Source of the DNA: Lithobates sylvaticus
Taxonomy: Eukaryota; Chordata; Amphibia; Anura; Ranidae
Reading direction: 5' to 3'
NCBI GenBank assembly: GCA_028564925.1
Contig: CM053030.1
Span: 272,501,492 to 272,565,491, forward strand
DNA: 64,000 nt
Shown: positions 53,660 to 64,000 of the stretch, piece by piece
How positions within the stretch are numbered: the first letter of the stretch is position 1
Layout of the letters: each line of letters starts with the position of its first letter
The notes under the pieces: generated by a model
Databases searched by the model: none
The model's input: only the letters and a program-made list of their open reading frames with translations
Told to the model about the DNA's origin: nothing
Made by a program: the position numbers and the translations under genes

Positions 53660-54640
53660 CACTACCACAGAAGAAAAAGATTTGGGAGTACTTATTTCAG
53701 ATGATTGTAAAATTTTCAAAACAGTGTGTTCGGGCAGTGGAAAAAATTAATATAATTCTAGGATGAATTGCTAGTGGTATTACCAATAGAAGAAAGGAGG
53801 TCTTGATTCAGTCCGGAGACTGGCCAAAAAATGGTGACAGTTCTGAGGGATAAAACATATCAGGAGAGACTTTAAGAACTTAATATCTACACCAAGCCCT
53901 TTGCTTGCCTTTATCTGGTCCTTGGGGCACTTTTCCTCCCATTGACACCAACAATAGGGTATAATTCTTGTTACTGACATCAGCCCTGAGGAACGATTAC
54001 TCCCACTGACACCAACAATGGGGCACTGTTCCACCCACTGATACCAACTATGGGTTACTATTCCTCCCACTGACCCCAGTAATTGAACAGTATTCCTACC
54101 ACTGACACCAACAATGGGGCACTATTCCTCCCACTAACACCAACAATGAGGCACTATTCCTCCCCTAATGCCAAAGATACATTGTTTACTCCCACTTACC
54201 CCAGGGCAATTTCTACTTCCAACGGCCACAGTCCAGCCCCCCTAAAGTCTGCAGGACTGTAAACTGGCCCTTTGTTTAGAAAGTTTGGAGACCCCTGATC
54301 TACAGTGTGGAGGAAAGAAGGTAAAGGGGAGACATGATTAAAACCTTTAACTACATCAAAGGGGTGAATAAGGTTCAGGGGGGCGGTCTTTTCAATATGA
54401 AGCCAAGATCAAGAACACGGGGACAGGACTTCAAACTAGCAGGAGGAAAGTTAAAAACTAGTCTTATTAAAGAAAGTATTATTTTACTGAAAGCTGGTAG
54501 CCGATGCTTGATAGACTTTCAGCAGGAGTAATGAGTCAGTCAACAGTGAGTGTAATGAAACATGCTTGGGACAAACATACCGGTAGATCTATACCCAGAC
54601 AAATAAGCTAACAAACAAATGTATACATTTAAATGTACAT
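53660..54640 (+). pseudogene. CR1/L2-like LINE reverse transcriptase, C-terminal relic
   Basis: The plus strand reads EEKDLGVLISDDCKIF (about 53670), later KTYQERL (about 53845), and in the frame from 54334 [16 protein letters not shown] and [20 protein letters not shown]. This is the conserved end of frog CR1/L2-like LINE reverse transcriptases (GDMI-YKYIKG ... TRG--FKL). The catalytic RT domain is absent and the frame is broken repeatedly. A 405-bp hAT sits at 53893-54297; removing it restores contiguous homology. Confidence 0.75.
53893..54297. mobile_element. hAT-like insertion with 32-bp tandem units
   Basis: The right end is TTTGGAGACCCCTG. ATCTACAC (53885-53892) and ATCTACAG (54298-54305) match at 7 of 8. 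The interior is about seven imperfect copies of a 32-bp unit with 'cccactgacaccaacaatgg' and 'ggcactattcctc'. No frame. It interrupts a LINE relic. Confidence 0.75.
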
Positions 54641-54699
54641 AAAAAATAAATCCCATTTAGACTAGGAGCAGTGCTTTTTTAAATGCATACAGTGAAACA

Positions 54700-55565
54700 T
54701 TAAAAATGTACAATTCCTTTAAATAACATTCCTGGGGTGTCCTAGTCCTGCTGTGAACCATCTCTGTGATGTACAAAGAGTGCACTGACATTTACAAAGG
54801 AAAAAAGTTTTAAAATTGCTGGCAAATGACTTTGCAGCTGTCATTGCCAGTTTCTTTGTTAATAAAAAAAATGCCACACTGGCTCGTCCAAGAGCTTGCT
54901 ATGTGTTTTTTTATTTATTTATTTATTTTTTAGGATTTTAAGAAGCTAGCAATGATTGCTATTTGTTTGCAATTTAAAATGTATTTTTTTTTTTTCATAA
55001 ATGTCATTCTTGCTGTAGCACATCCTACAGCAAGAATTAAAAAAAGGCATAGAGGCTCACCCATAATACATACCAGACCCTTTAAATCTGGTACGTGGGT
55101 TCCTTTAAACCTGGTAGGGGTGGTTCCTCACACCAAAAAAAATGCCAGAGGTCTTCCAGGCAATCCATGCAAAAATGTTTTAAAAATGTGTGAGGTCGCC
55201 CTAATAATCCAAACCAAACCCTTTATCCAAACATGCAGCCCGGTCTGTCAGCAGGGAGCAATCATGTGCTCCCCCCCAACCATAACCATACCAGGCCAAA
55301 TGCCCTCAACATAGTGGGGTGCTTTGTTAAGTGGGACTCCTCCTAGCAAAGCACCCTGTCACCTTGTTGATGAGGATAAGGTATGTTCCCAACAACCCTT
55401 GCCCAGTGGTTATCAAAATCTGGAAGCCACACTTAATAATAAGGAGGGTCCCAGAAATAACTCCCCCACATGAATGATTATGGGGTACATAGTACTCACA
55501 TACTCATCCACACAAAAAAAAGTTGTAACCTAGAAATAAAGGCACCCAAAGTTTGAAAAGTCCTT
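54700..55565 (+). mobile_element. Old copy of the snapback hAT arm
   Basis: Diverged homology to the left arm of 42748-45627 is visible in order: 'cataccagaccctt', 'ccctttatccaaacatgcag', 'ataccaggccaaatgccctc', 'caccttgttgatgaggataa' and 'atcaaaatctggaagccac'. The other arm and termini are missing. It is the most decayed of the three copies in the window. Confidence 0.65.
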
Positions 55566-55869
55566 TATTAGAAATATAAAAATCCTTCAAACATATCCCT
55601 CGTAAATCCAATGTTATTCACAAGTGATGAGGTAATATACTTAAACTATTGCAAAAAGTAGTAAAAATTTCCCAGCGTGATGCATAGTGCCAAAAAATAT
55701 CCCTAATATGCAGAACACCACATGTCTAGCATGCTAGGCTACTTACTGCATGTCAGAGAATACATCTCACTTGACAAGATCAGTGTCCCTATTCAACAAA
55801 AAGGTATACATCAAACACTACTTATGCACAGAAAGTATCTGCAGGAGAACAGCAGCACTCAGATGCAAC

Positions 55870-57460
55870 AAAAATTTTGTGAAAACAAATATAGTTAGTC
55901 TGGTTAAAAAAAAAGTCCATCTAGTTCAACCAATAAAAGGGAACAATCCCATACCCACAGTTGATCCAGAGGAAGAAAAGGAATAACAAAAAAAAAAAAC
56001 AACAAAGCATGATCTGATTTGCTCCAGCAGGGGAAAAAAATCCTTCCAGGTCCCTTAACCACTTCAGCCCCAGACCAATTTGCAGCCAAAGGACCAGGCC
56101 CCTTTTTGCGATTCGGCACTGCGTCGCTTTAACTGACAATTGCGCGGTCGTGCGACGTGGCTCCTAAACAAAATTGGCGTCCTTTTTTTTCCCACAAATA
56201 GAGCTTTCTTTTGGTGGTATTTGATCGCCCTTGCGTTTTTTTTTTTTTTGCACTATAAACAAAAATAGAGCGTCAATTTTGAAAAAAATGCAATATTTTT
56301 TACGTTTTGCTATAATAAAATATCCCCAAAAAATATATAAAAAAACAATTTTTTCCTCAGTTTAAGCAGATACGTATTCTTCTACATATTTTTGGTAAAA
56401 AAAATCGCAATTAGTGATTATTGATTTGTTTGCGCAAAAGTTATAGCGTTTACAAAATAGGGGATAGTTTTATAGCATTTTTATTAATATTTTTTTTTTT
56501 ACTAGTAATGGCGGCGATCAGTGATTTTTATTGTGACTGCGACATTATGGCAGACACATCGGAAATTTTTGACACATTTTTGGGACCATTGTCATTTATA
56601 CAGAAATCAGTGCTATTTAAATGCACTGATTCCTATGTAAATGACAGTGGCAGTGAAGGAGTTAACCACTAGGGGGCGGGGAGGAGTAAGTGTGACGTGT
56701 TGTGTGTGTTTTTACAGTAGGGGGCGTGGCTGATGTCTGACGTCACTGATCGGTTGTTCCCGATGACAGGGAACAGCAGATCAGTAACAGGCAGTGTAGG
56801 AAGCGCGGGGAGAGGTTTGTTTACACAGATCTCTCCCAGTTCTTCAGCTCTGTGACCCGATCGCGGGACACCAGCGGCGATCGGGTCCGCTGGTCGCGCG
56901 GCCGTGGTCATGGAGCTCCCGACCGGGTTGCGAGCGAGTTGTCAGCGGCGCTCGCGCGACCCCACGGCTAGGCAATTAAAGGGGACGTATATATACGTGC
57001 TTTTGCCTAGCCGTGCCATTCTGTAGATGTATATCTACAGGAGGCGGTCGGGAAGCGGTTAAGAGGCAATTGGTTATTCCCTGGACTTTAAGTATACATG
57101 TTAGTACCCAGTTATATTATGTATATTTAGGAAAGAATACAGGCCGTTTTTAAAGAAATCTACTGACCTTGACAGTACCAGCTCTTGAGGGAGTCTATTC
57201 CACATTTTCACAGCTCTAACTGTGAAGAAGCCTTTCCATATTTGGGGATGAAATCTCTTTTCCTCTAGATGTAAAGATTGCCCCCTTGTCCTCTGTGATG
57301 ACCTTTAAAGTGAATAACTCAACACTAAGTTCACTATATAGACCCCTTATGTATTTGTACATGTTGATCATATCCCCACTCAATCTCCTCTTCTCAAGAG
57401 AGAATTCAGTTCCTCTAATCTCTCCTCATAGCTGAGCTCCTCGATATCCTAAATATCTTT
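55870..57460 (-). pseudogene. CR1/L2-like LINE 3' end split by TTAA element
   Basis: The minus strand reads EELSYEERLEELNSLLRRGD (about 57445-57385), then GDMINMYKYIRGLYSELS, RGKEISSPNMERLL and, after a frame change, AVKMWNRLPQELVLSRSVDF (about 57220-57160), the conserved WN-LP-E-V end of the reverse transcriptase. The 3' tail follows and resumes at 56054 beyond the insertion, with FFPCWSKSDHAL-type sequence to about 55870. Two in-frame stops and at least one frameshift are present. The element at 56059-57058 lies between the two parts. Confidence 0.78.
56059..57058. mobile_element. TTAA-target DNA element, 1000 bp, complete
   Basis: It is flanked by TTAA (56055-56058 and 57059-57062). The termini are CCACTTCAGCCCC and inverse of CCGCTTCCCGACC. 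The interior includes an AT-rich half shared with 1-498, a CRE-like GACGTCAC near 56740, and a palindrome near 56965-57020 (GGCAATTAAAGG... CTTTTGCC). The TTAA target points to piggyBac or Kolobok superfamilies. No transposase frame. It sits exactly within the tail of a LINE. Confidence 0.88.
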
Positions 57461-57528
57461 TTTAAACAATTTATTTTTTAAAACAATTGCAACTGCTTAT
57501 GATTCAGTAAGATTTACCAAAACTATGA

Positions 57529-57787
57529 GGTTGTTTTACTAAAGTTAAATAGGTTGCACTTTGCAAGTGCAGTTGCACTAATTTCTCCCAAAGCTTAGTG
57601 AATGTGGTGAAGTTTCGTTTTGTAAAAAATATCCATATAGGTACAAGGAAAATAAAAAATACTGAATGTTTGCTTGCATATGTTTGTAAAGCAGCAGAGC
57701 TTCACCACATTCACTAAGCTCTGGGCAAAATGAGTGTGACTGCACTTGCAAAGTGCACAGTCGATTTGCCTTTAGTAAATCAACCCC
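57529..57787. mobile_element. Palindromic MITE, related to 3547-3842
   Basis: Left GGTTGTTTTACTAAAG and right CTTTAGTAAATCAACCCC are inverted, with inner 'ttgcactttgcaagtgcag' and 'tgcacttgcaaagtgca' also pairing. No frame. Confidence 0.75.
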
Positions 57788-58765
57788 TAAATGTCTTTCA
57801 GTTAGGGTCTACATCTACTTTAACTAAATGAGCTGGTACATAAAAATATATAACAAGTATGGGGGTCTTGGTTTCCTCAATAATAACAAAACAAATGTTT
57901 GTACTAGCCTAATTTTCTTGCTTTTGTTTTCATTGGGCTGATGATTCTTATAACCAAGAGACACATCTTCACTCCCACCTCTAAAACTAAGCCCATGAGC
58001 GGGTGAAAAATGTTAGCGGGTGTGCTGAAGGTGAAGCTCAAGCCTATGTGATTCACACTGAACCGGGCAGTTTCCAGATGTACTCTTCTATTTGTTTTTT
58101 GTGCAAGCTGGGCCCCTTTTAGTTAGCACCTTGCTGTGTTTGGGATCACCATATTGAATACGGTGGGGCTTTGATCAGTGCTTTCTGCTTGACTTGGCTT
58201 TTAGTTAGCAAAGGTAGTCATCAGATTCCAGTAACGATGAGTAAAGGCAGGCATCTACATTTCATCTGAATGCATCATAATTCAGTGTTATTTTACCCCT
58301 TTTCATTATGCTGTGAACAGTTCCCCGCAATATTAAACTGCAGCATAATGCTAAAGAGTAATAATGATTCAGGACTAAGGATTTACATCCATTTAATCAT
58401 TTAAAGGCATTACATTAAATACTAATTGCTTTCTATTAGCCGTTTTCACTCAGCGTTACCTCCTTTATAAAAACTTCCCACATTAGTCTTTTTATTATGG
58501 CGTTTGTTATAAATGTTTATAAAGACCTAAACATCACATCCTTTTCCTCAAGGATTTTTCTTTTACAACTTTCATATATAAAGAACACTCTTAGATCACA
58601 TGAGCATAAGAGCGAATAATAGGGACATTGAAATGCAGTAAATTCATGTCAGAAAACATTTATTTTGTGGTGAAAAGCAAGGGGGGCTAATTCATAAATA
58701 GAGCAAACAAAAAAAAATTATTAAAAGAGAATTTACATAGAAAACAGCAATGCTGACTTGGATAG
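57788..58765. other. Unique sequence, candidate conserved non-coding
   Basis: No repeat ends found. The part from about 58215 to 58560 is balanced, complex sequence with many ATTA/TAAT and TTTAT strings ('aatcatttaaaggcattac', 'aatactaattgctttctatt') and no frame, as conserved vertebrate enhancers often look. There is no proof without comparison. Confidence 0.3.
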
Positions 58766-58767
58766 TA

Positions 58768-59543
58768 CAGTAAAACCTTGGATTGCGATGATAATTAGTT
58801 CCGGAAATATGCTTGTAATCCAAAGCACTCGTATATCAAAGCAAATTTTCCCATAAGAAATAATGGAAACTCAGATGATTTGTTCCACAACCATTAATTC
58901 ATAAGTCCTTCACTTTATAGTCCATATAAAAAGATTATAGCAATGTGATAGGTTGTGAAACCATAAAATGTCCATCCCAAAATGGCAGCCTCCACAAGGG
59001 GATTAGAAGCAAAATCCAGCAGGTACGACAGAGTATAAAAGAAAAGTTACAGTTAATGAAGGTACAACATTTAGCAACTCACATGGTTGATGATTAAAAG
59101 AGGCACATCTAAGTATGCAGGCATCAGGGGTAAAGCTGTCCACATAGACCATCCTTCACACCGCCGGCTCTCACCGCTGTCAGTCTGCAATCGTGACCAG
59201 GAAGACTAACCTGCAGTAGAGCGATCTGAAAGTGAGGCTTGAAGTGCTCGTGGAGCGCAGTCTGGAAGGGATGACGTCAATGGCGGTGAGGAGGATGGTC
59301 TATGTGGACAGCTTTACCCCAGGTGCTTGCATACTTAGATGTGCCTATTTTAATCATCAACCATGTGAGTTGGTAAATGTTGTACCTTCATTAAATGTAA
59401 CCATATTGCTACACTTAGAGGTGCCTCTCTTCTCTTTTATACTCAGTGGTGACATGATGCTACTCTAATCAAAATGTATAAAAAAATGTTGCTTGTCTTG
59501 AAAAACACTCAACCAGGTTACACTCAATTAAAAGGTTTTACTG
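58768..59543. mobile_element. Tigger/pogo-like MITE with internal hairpin
   Basis: TA flanks (58766-58767 and 59544-59545) surround termini CAGTAAAACCTTGG and AAAAGGTTTTACTG. The subterminal 'atgcttgtaatccaaagca' string is familiar from Tigger-like elements. Two inverted arms of about 150 bp (59025-59155 and 59290-59450) share 'gctgtccacatagaccatcc' in opposite orientation. The 78-codon frame at 59232 crosses one arm and is not a gene. Confidence 0.85.
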
Positions 59544-59699
59544 TACATTGATACCCCTGCCTGCCCTCTTTACATCTACTCAATGATCTCCCATTTGAGG
59601 TAGTAAAACAAGTCCAATCCCTCATATGCAGTGTAATTTTCTTCTAACACCAAGGTTTTAATCCCAAATGGCTAAAAAAAATTCAGGAATTTTATCTTA

Positions 59700-59949
59700 G
59701 GGCCCATTCATACTATATGTTGCACTAACAGGCAGTAAAGGCATGTTACAGCAATGCATGGTAAAGCCAGATACACAGTGCAGTGACATTCATTTTATAT
59801 GGCACCCAACACACCTACACAGTGCATCATAATGTAGACCATCTGTGCATCATGGTGCACTGCATTAAAAAAGGTGCAAGTACATTAAAATATGCATTAC
59901 TATCACATTAATGCTCAATGCAACACACCAGCACAAACGGAATTGGGCC
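59700..59949. mobile_element. GGGCCCATTCATACT-type MITE
   Basis: Left GGCCCATTCATACTATATG and right AACGGAATTGGGCC are imperfect inverted ends with TTA on both sides (59697-59699 and 59950-59952). The interior is AT-rich with TGCA and GTGCA repeats. No frame. Confidence 0.6.
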
Positions 59950-60061
59950 TTACGCAAAACCTTTTTGCATTACAGTTGGGTAGCCAATACCCACTATAAC
60001 TGGCCAATTTAGTTCATAATAATAATGATTGCTAAAAAGTATTTTCTTACTTTAAATAGAT

Positions 60062-60415
60062 GCAGTTATGTTTACTGTTAAAGGGGTTGTAAAGGCAATG
60101 CTCACAATCACTACCAGCCCCTCTGCTAGGATAACATGAAGTATGCAGTGTATGTCGTTTTTAAAAATTCTTCTTCTAAATACCTTATTGCTCCTCGGCG
60201 ATCAGCGGTCATGTGACTGCCTGATGCTCTCTCCCTTCGATGATCGGGCAGTCACGTGACCTCTCTCTGTAGTGCATACATCAGGGGAAGAGAGTGAGGG
60301 ATGGTCAGGTGACCGTTGATCGGCGAGGAGCAATAATGTATTTAGAAGAAGAATTTTTAAAAACGACATACACTGTATACTACATGTTATCCAAGCAGAG
60401 AGGCTGGCAGTGATG
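60062..60415. mobile_element. Foldback MITE
   Basis: 'cagtgtatgtcgtttttaaa' near 60138 is inverted near 60355, and the arms extend through 'tcctcggcgatcagcggtca' and its inverse near 60305. The start is AAAGGGGTTGTAAAGG. The right terminus is not identifiable. Confidence 0.65.
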
Positions 60416-60559
60416 GTGAGCAGTAATTTTTATACTGCTCAGAACAGTGTTAAAAGGGGAGAGGTGGCTCTCACACACAGCTGACAGGCAGGGAGGGGAG
60501 GAGGACACAGGAGAGCTGCGGATGATGGAGGCACGTAAACTGACCACGGTGTCAGGGCT

Positions 60560-60795
60560 CAGAAGCCACAGAGGCACTGGAACAGAAGACTGGACAGTGG
60601 GCACTGGAACATCAGACTGAACAGTGGGCACTGGAACAACAGGCTGGGCAGCAGGCAGAGGCACTGGAAGACCAGACTGGACAGCGGGCACTGGAACATC
60701 AGACTGGACAGCGGGCACTGGAACATCAGACTGGACAGCGGTTACTGGAACGACAGGCTGGAGAGCGAGCACTGGAACAGCAGGCTGGAGATGAT
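60560..60795 (-). repeat. 27-bp minisatellite in a coding-like frame
   Basis: About eight units of 27 bp (ACTGGAACATCAGACTGGAC...) translate on the minus strand to PVPAVQSDV-type nonapeptides in a 130-codon frame (60380-60772). The units vary at synonymous and non-synonymous sites. It lies next to LTR-type remains and may be part of such an element's coding region. Confidence 0.8.
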
Positions 60796-60869
60796 TGGCT
60801 GGTGTAGAGGCAGGATTGGATAATGGCAGGATGGTATGAGTTGGGAAAAACTTCAGTTTTTTTGGTTTT

Positions 60870-61906
60870 AGCCACTGAAGACTTTTATGTGGATACAGAA
60901 ACCATGAAATCAGGCCGAGACAGAAGTCCAGTTAAATCACACTTGTTTAATAATAAAAGTAAAAAGAACAACATAGTCAAAACATAGCCAAAGTTCAGTA
61001 ACCAGAATGGATAGTCAGCCAAGCCAGAAGTCAGGGATCAATGTAGTGGAACAGCAAGAAGGATCTGGAGCCAGAAGGTATGTCAGCAAAGCAAGTCTTG
61101 AACAGGATCGCAGGAGTTTCTGATATGTTGACCAAGGCGAAGGCAGAGCTCATCTGGACTGGACGTCTTAAGTAGGCAGGACTTACGAGCAGGATATCAT
61201 CAACAGCTGAGTAACTGTGGAGAGATAGGCGCTGGCAATTAGCTGACAGCTGAGCAGCCAGCTCAGAGAAGGAAGGGCTGAGCCCATCCCTGACAGGCTG
61301 TAGGTAGTGGGTGCAGCTGGTAGAAGCGAAGAGCAGAAGGATGGTAAAACAGAGGGAACAGTTGTTGAGGGGAGATTTAGTGGAACTGTTGCAGGCAGCA
61401 GAGAAGAAGTAGAAGGGTTAAAGGCAGGGTATGTGCAGCAGGTGGGAACAGGGTATTGGTACTTAGTTTGTAGCAGGATATATTGGGCAGCAACTGTGGT
61501 TGCTGTGGGTGAAGGAGAGGAAGACATCCCAGTAGGCTGGTATCTAGCCACAGAAATGGGTTGTTGGGAGCTGACAGAAGCTGAGTACAACAAACTTGAC
61601 CAGGCCTGTAATAATGGTTGTACAAAATCAGATTTGCATACTGCTTGTCTGATCAGAAACTGCACCAAATCAATACATTCTACAAGCACCTGTTGAGGAC
61701 AAGCTGAGTATTCCTCAAAGAAAAAGGCTGAGTCCTCCTCCAATAGCCAAAAGACTCCACCCGAGCTGCACTAAAAGGGGGCGTATAATCTTCACCTCCA
61801 CTAGAGGCATTAGACAGAGCCAACTCTGCACAAATCTGAATGAGTGGTTGAACGTCCTCAAACAGAAAACTGCCTTGATCAATGAAAACATGAGCCAGGT
61901 GGATAC
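60870..61906 (-). mobile_element. LTR retroelement fossil remains
   Basis: On the minus strand an LTR-like stretch begins near TGTCAGGGATGGGCTC (about 61299) and ends near 60880 after an ATTATTAAAC poly-A-signal-like string (near 60950). Upstream of it lie protein-like remains rich in Leu, Ser, Pro and Gln (61183-61906). I cannot assign these to a known domain. The element is broken, its other end is beyond the window or lost, and a hAT-like element is inserted at 61907. Family and exact limits are uncertain. Confidence 0.45.
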
Positions 61907-62286
61907 TAGACATGTGCATTTCGTTATTTTTTTCGAATCGAAATTCGGACGAATTTTTCATTATTTGGACATTCGGATGCATCCGAATTACCGAATTACA
62001 ATAGTAACAAATTGAACCAAATCCGATTTTTTTCGAATCGAAAAATCGCGGATGAAATTCGACTCGAATTCGAAATATTTTTATATAACCATGTGTCCCG
62101 ACATTCGAATTTCGTATAGAATGAATTTGAATAGAAAAGATTAGAATAGAATTAGAACATAGACTAGAAAAACAATAGAACAGATATATGATATTTTATT
62201 CTATTCTGTTCTATTGTTTTTCTATTCGAATTTGAATTCATTCTATATGAATTTTGAATTTCAGAAGATGGTTATATGTATAAATA

Positions 62287-62330
<44 letters not shown>

Positions 62331-63978
62331 TATATATTCCAAAATTTGAATTTCATATAGAATGAAATCGAATTTGAATAGAAAAGATTAAAATAGAAAT
62401 AGAAAATGGACTAGAAAAACAATAGAACAGATATATTTTTTTCTATTCTATTCTAATCTTTTCTATTCAAATTTGAATTCATTCTATATGAATTTCGAAT
62501 TTCAGAAGATTGTTATATGAATAAATATTTCGTATAGAATGAATTTGAATTCGAATAGAAAATATTAGAATAGAAATAGAAAATAGACTAGAAAAACAAT
62601 AGAACAGAATCGAATAAAATATAATATATTCCATTCTGTTCTATTGTTTTTCTAGTCTATTCTCTATTTCTATTCTAATCTTTTCTATTCAAATTCAAAT
62701 TCATTCTATACGAAATTCGAATGTCGGAAAGAAATATATATAACCATCTTCCGAAATTTCGAATTTAGTACATAATGATTTTGATTTTAATAGAAAAGAT
62801 TTTAATAGAATATAAAAGAATAAGTTGTGTATTGTCCACTTGCCACATCACCTGCCACAAGTTGTGTATTGTGCACTTGCCACAAGTGCCACGACACCTG
62901 CCACGTGACCGGCCACGAGTGGCATGTGACCGGCCACGCGTGCCACATGACCGGCCACGTGATCAAGTTATGGATAGTCCACTTGCCACGTCACCTGCCA
63001 CAAGTTGTGGGGTTCCTAGCACCAAGTGACCCCAAGATAGGGGCGATATGTCAAGTACTTTTCTGCAGCAGAGAATGACATTTTGCGACCCGACTTTGGG
63101 GCCACGTATCTCGGGGCCACTTATAGCTAGAAACCCCAAATTTGGTATGCAAACACAGTAGAACTAGCACTACAACACCTCCAAGATACGTGGACCCAAA
63201 GTTGGGTCGCAAAATATTTTCAAATCCGGTTGAAATAGTATCAACATGATTCGAAATTATTTCAACATAATTCAAAATTATTTCAAGCGCATTTAAAACT
63301 ATTTCAACCGGATTAGAAAATATTTTGCGACCCGAATTTGGGTCCACATATCTCGGGGTCACTTGGTGATAGAAACAAACAAATTTGGAGATGTTGTAGT
63401 GCTAGTTATACTGTGTTTGCATACCAAACTATGCTCCAAGTGACCCCAAGATAAGTGGCCCCAAATTCGGGTCGCAAAATATCAAGCACTTTTCTGCAGC
63501 AGAGAATGACATTTTGCCACCCGACTTTGGGGCCACATATCTCGGGGCCACTTCTAGCTAGAAACCCCAAATTTGGTATGCAAACACAGTAGAACTAGCA
63601 CTATAACATCTCCATTTGGGGGTATCTATCACCAAGTGACCCCGAGATATGTGGACCCAAAGTCGGGTCGCAAAATATTTTCGAATCCGGTTGAAATAGT
63701 TTCAAATGCGGCTGAAATAATTTCGAATCATGTTGAAATAATTTCGAATCCGGTTGAAATAATTTCAAATCCGGTTGAAATAATTTCGAATCCGGTAGAA
63801 ATATTTTCGAATTCGGTTGAAATTTTTTCGATTGCGACCGATTTTTCGAATTTCGTTAGAAAACGAAACGAAATCCGAAAACGAATTTAACGCATTTAAC
63901 GAATCTAACTAAACAAAATTAATTAATTAACGAATTAAAACGAAACAAAACAAATTTTTTTCCTTTTGCACATGTCTA
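61907..63978. mobile_element. hAT-like 2.07-kb element with internal foldbacks
   Basis: The termini are TAGACATGTGCA and inverse TGCACATGTCTA. GTGGATAC (61899-61906) and GCGGATAC (63979-63986) match at 7 of 8. Internally there are three hairpin-like units with 'agactagaaaaacaatagaa' and inverse (62100-62760), a TA run (62286-62330), a CCACGTGACCGGCCACG cluster (62830-63010), a roughly 440-bp duplicated block with 'gaatgacattttg' (from 63050 and 63490), and a TTGAAATAATTTCGAAT tandem (63680-63830). No transposase; frames such as 63573-63890 read through repeats. Confidence 0.85.
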
Positions 63979-64000
63979 GCGGATACATTCAAACAACTGC

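Noticed and set aside
62100-62760. CRISPR-like spaced repeats
   Set aside because: The units are inverted hairpins of variable length within a hAT-like element in a eukaryotic genome; spacers are not unique and there are no cas genes.

Overview
This window looks like a gene-free, repeat-saturated stretch of a large amphibian nuclear genome, most likely a ranid-type (true) frog. I infer this from the repeat fauna: Tc1-like transposons, hAT elements with 8-bp target duplications, Harbinger-like MITEs with GTACACAC/TTTCACAC termini, a TTAA-target element, an L1/Tx-like LINE end, CR1/L2-like LINE ends, a tRNA-derived SINE and frog-style LTR remains. I found no convincing host exon, tRNA or rRNA gene. 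Nearly every open frame is either a transposase/reverse-transcriptase relic or a chance frame through repeats, so the DNA is probably intronic or intergenic.

Layout. 1-2200: a Tc1 relic cut by a TTAA element, a Harbinger-like MITE and a snapback hAT copy. 2311-2934: a small hAT. 3-6 kb: mostly unique DNA with one palindromic MITE and a hammerhead-ribozyme motif. 6.07-7.28 kb: two Harbinger-like elements. 7.4-8.7 kb: an L1-like 3' end abutting an LTR retroelement fossil (8756-11090). 12.2-14.1 kb: MITEs and two Tc1 relics. 15.6-17.6 kb: tandem and microsatellite DNA. 19.1-20.3 kb: a probable solo LTR. 20.9-22.7 kb: hAT inside hAT. 26.2-28.1 kb: a hAT carrying a 1.1-kb CAGTACC minisatellite. 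28.6-35.4 kb: a Tc1 fragment, then a foldback element split by a 4-kb insertion that itself holds a full-length decayed Tc1. 36.5-38.6 kb: an LTR-type fossil with one 250-codon frame. 40.5-41.3 kb: an insertion with a 15-bp target duplication. 42.7-45.6 kb: a 2.9-kb snapback hAT. 47.1-50.0 kb: one hAT copy split by two adjacent insertions with ~16-bp target duplications. 53.7-57.5 kb: two LINE ends, each split by a DNA transposon. 58.8-59.5 kb: a pogo/Tigger-like element. 60.4-61.9 kb: LTR-type remains, interrupted by a hAT-like element (61907-63978).

The most interesting signal is a set of hammerhead-ribozyme-like motifs: a CUGAAGA or CUGAUGA box, a stem II, GAAA, a palindromic ACGCGU/ACAUGU stem III, and a complementary stem I. 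They recur at about 4.95, 14.7, 30.1, 30.87 and 31.25 kb, with a decayed remnant at 48.36 kb. At least two lie in gene-less elements flanked by 13-16 bp direct repeats without a poly-A tail. That combination fits Penelope-like/retrozyme-type elements better than standard DNA transposons. All coordinates and pairings were read by eye; no alignment or folding program was run.
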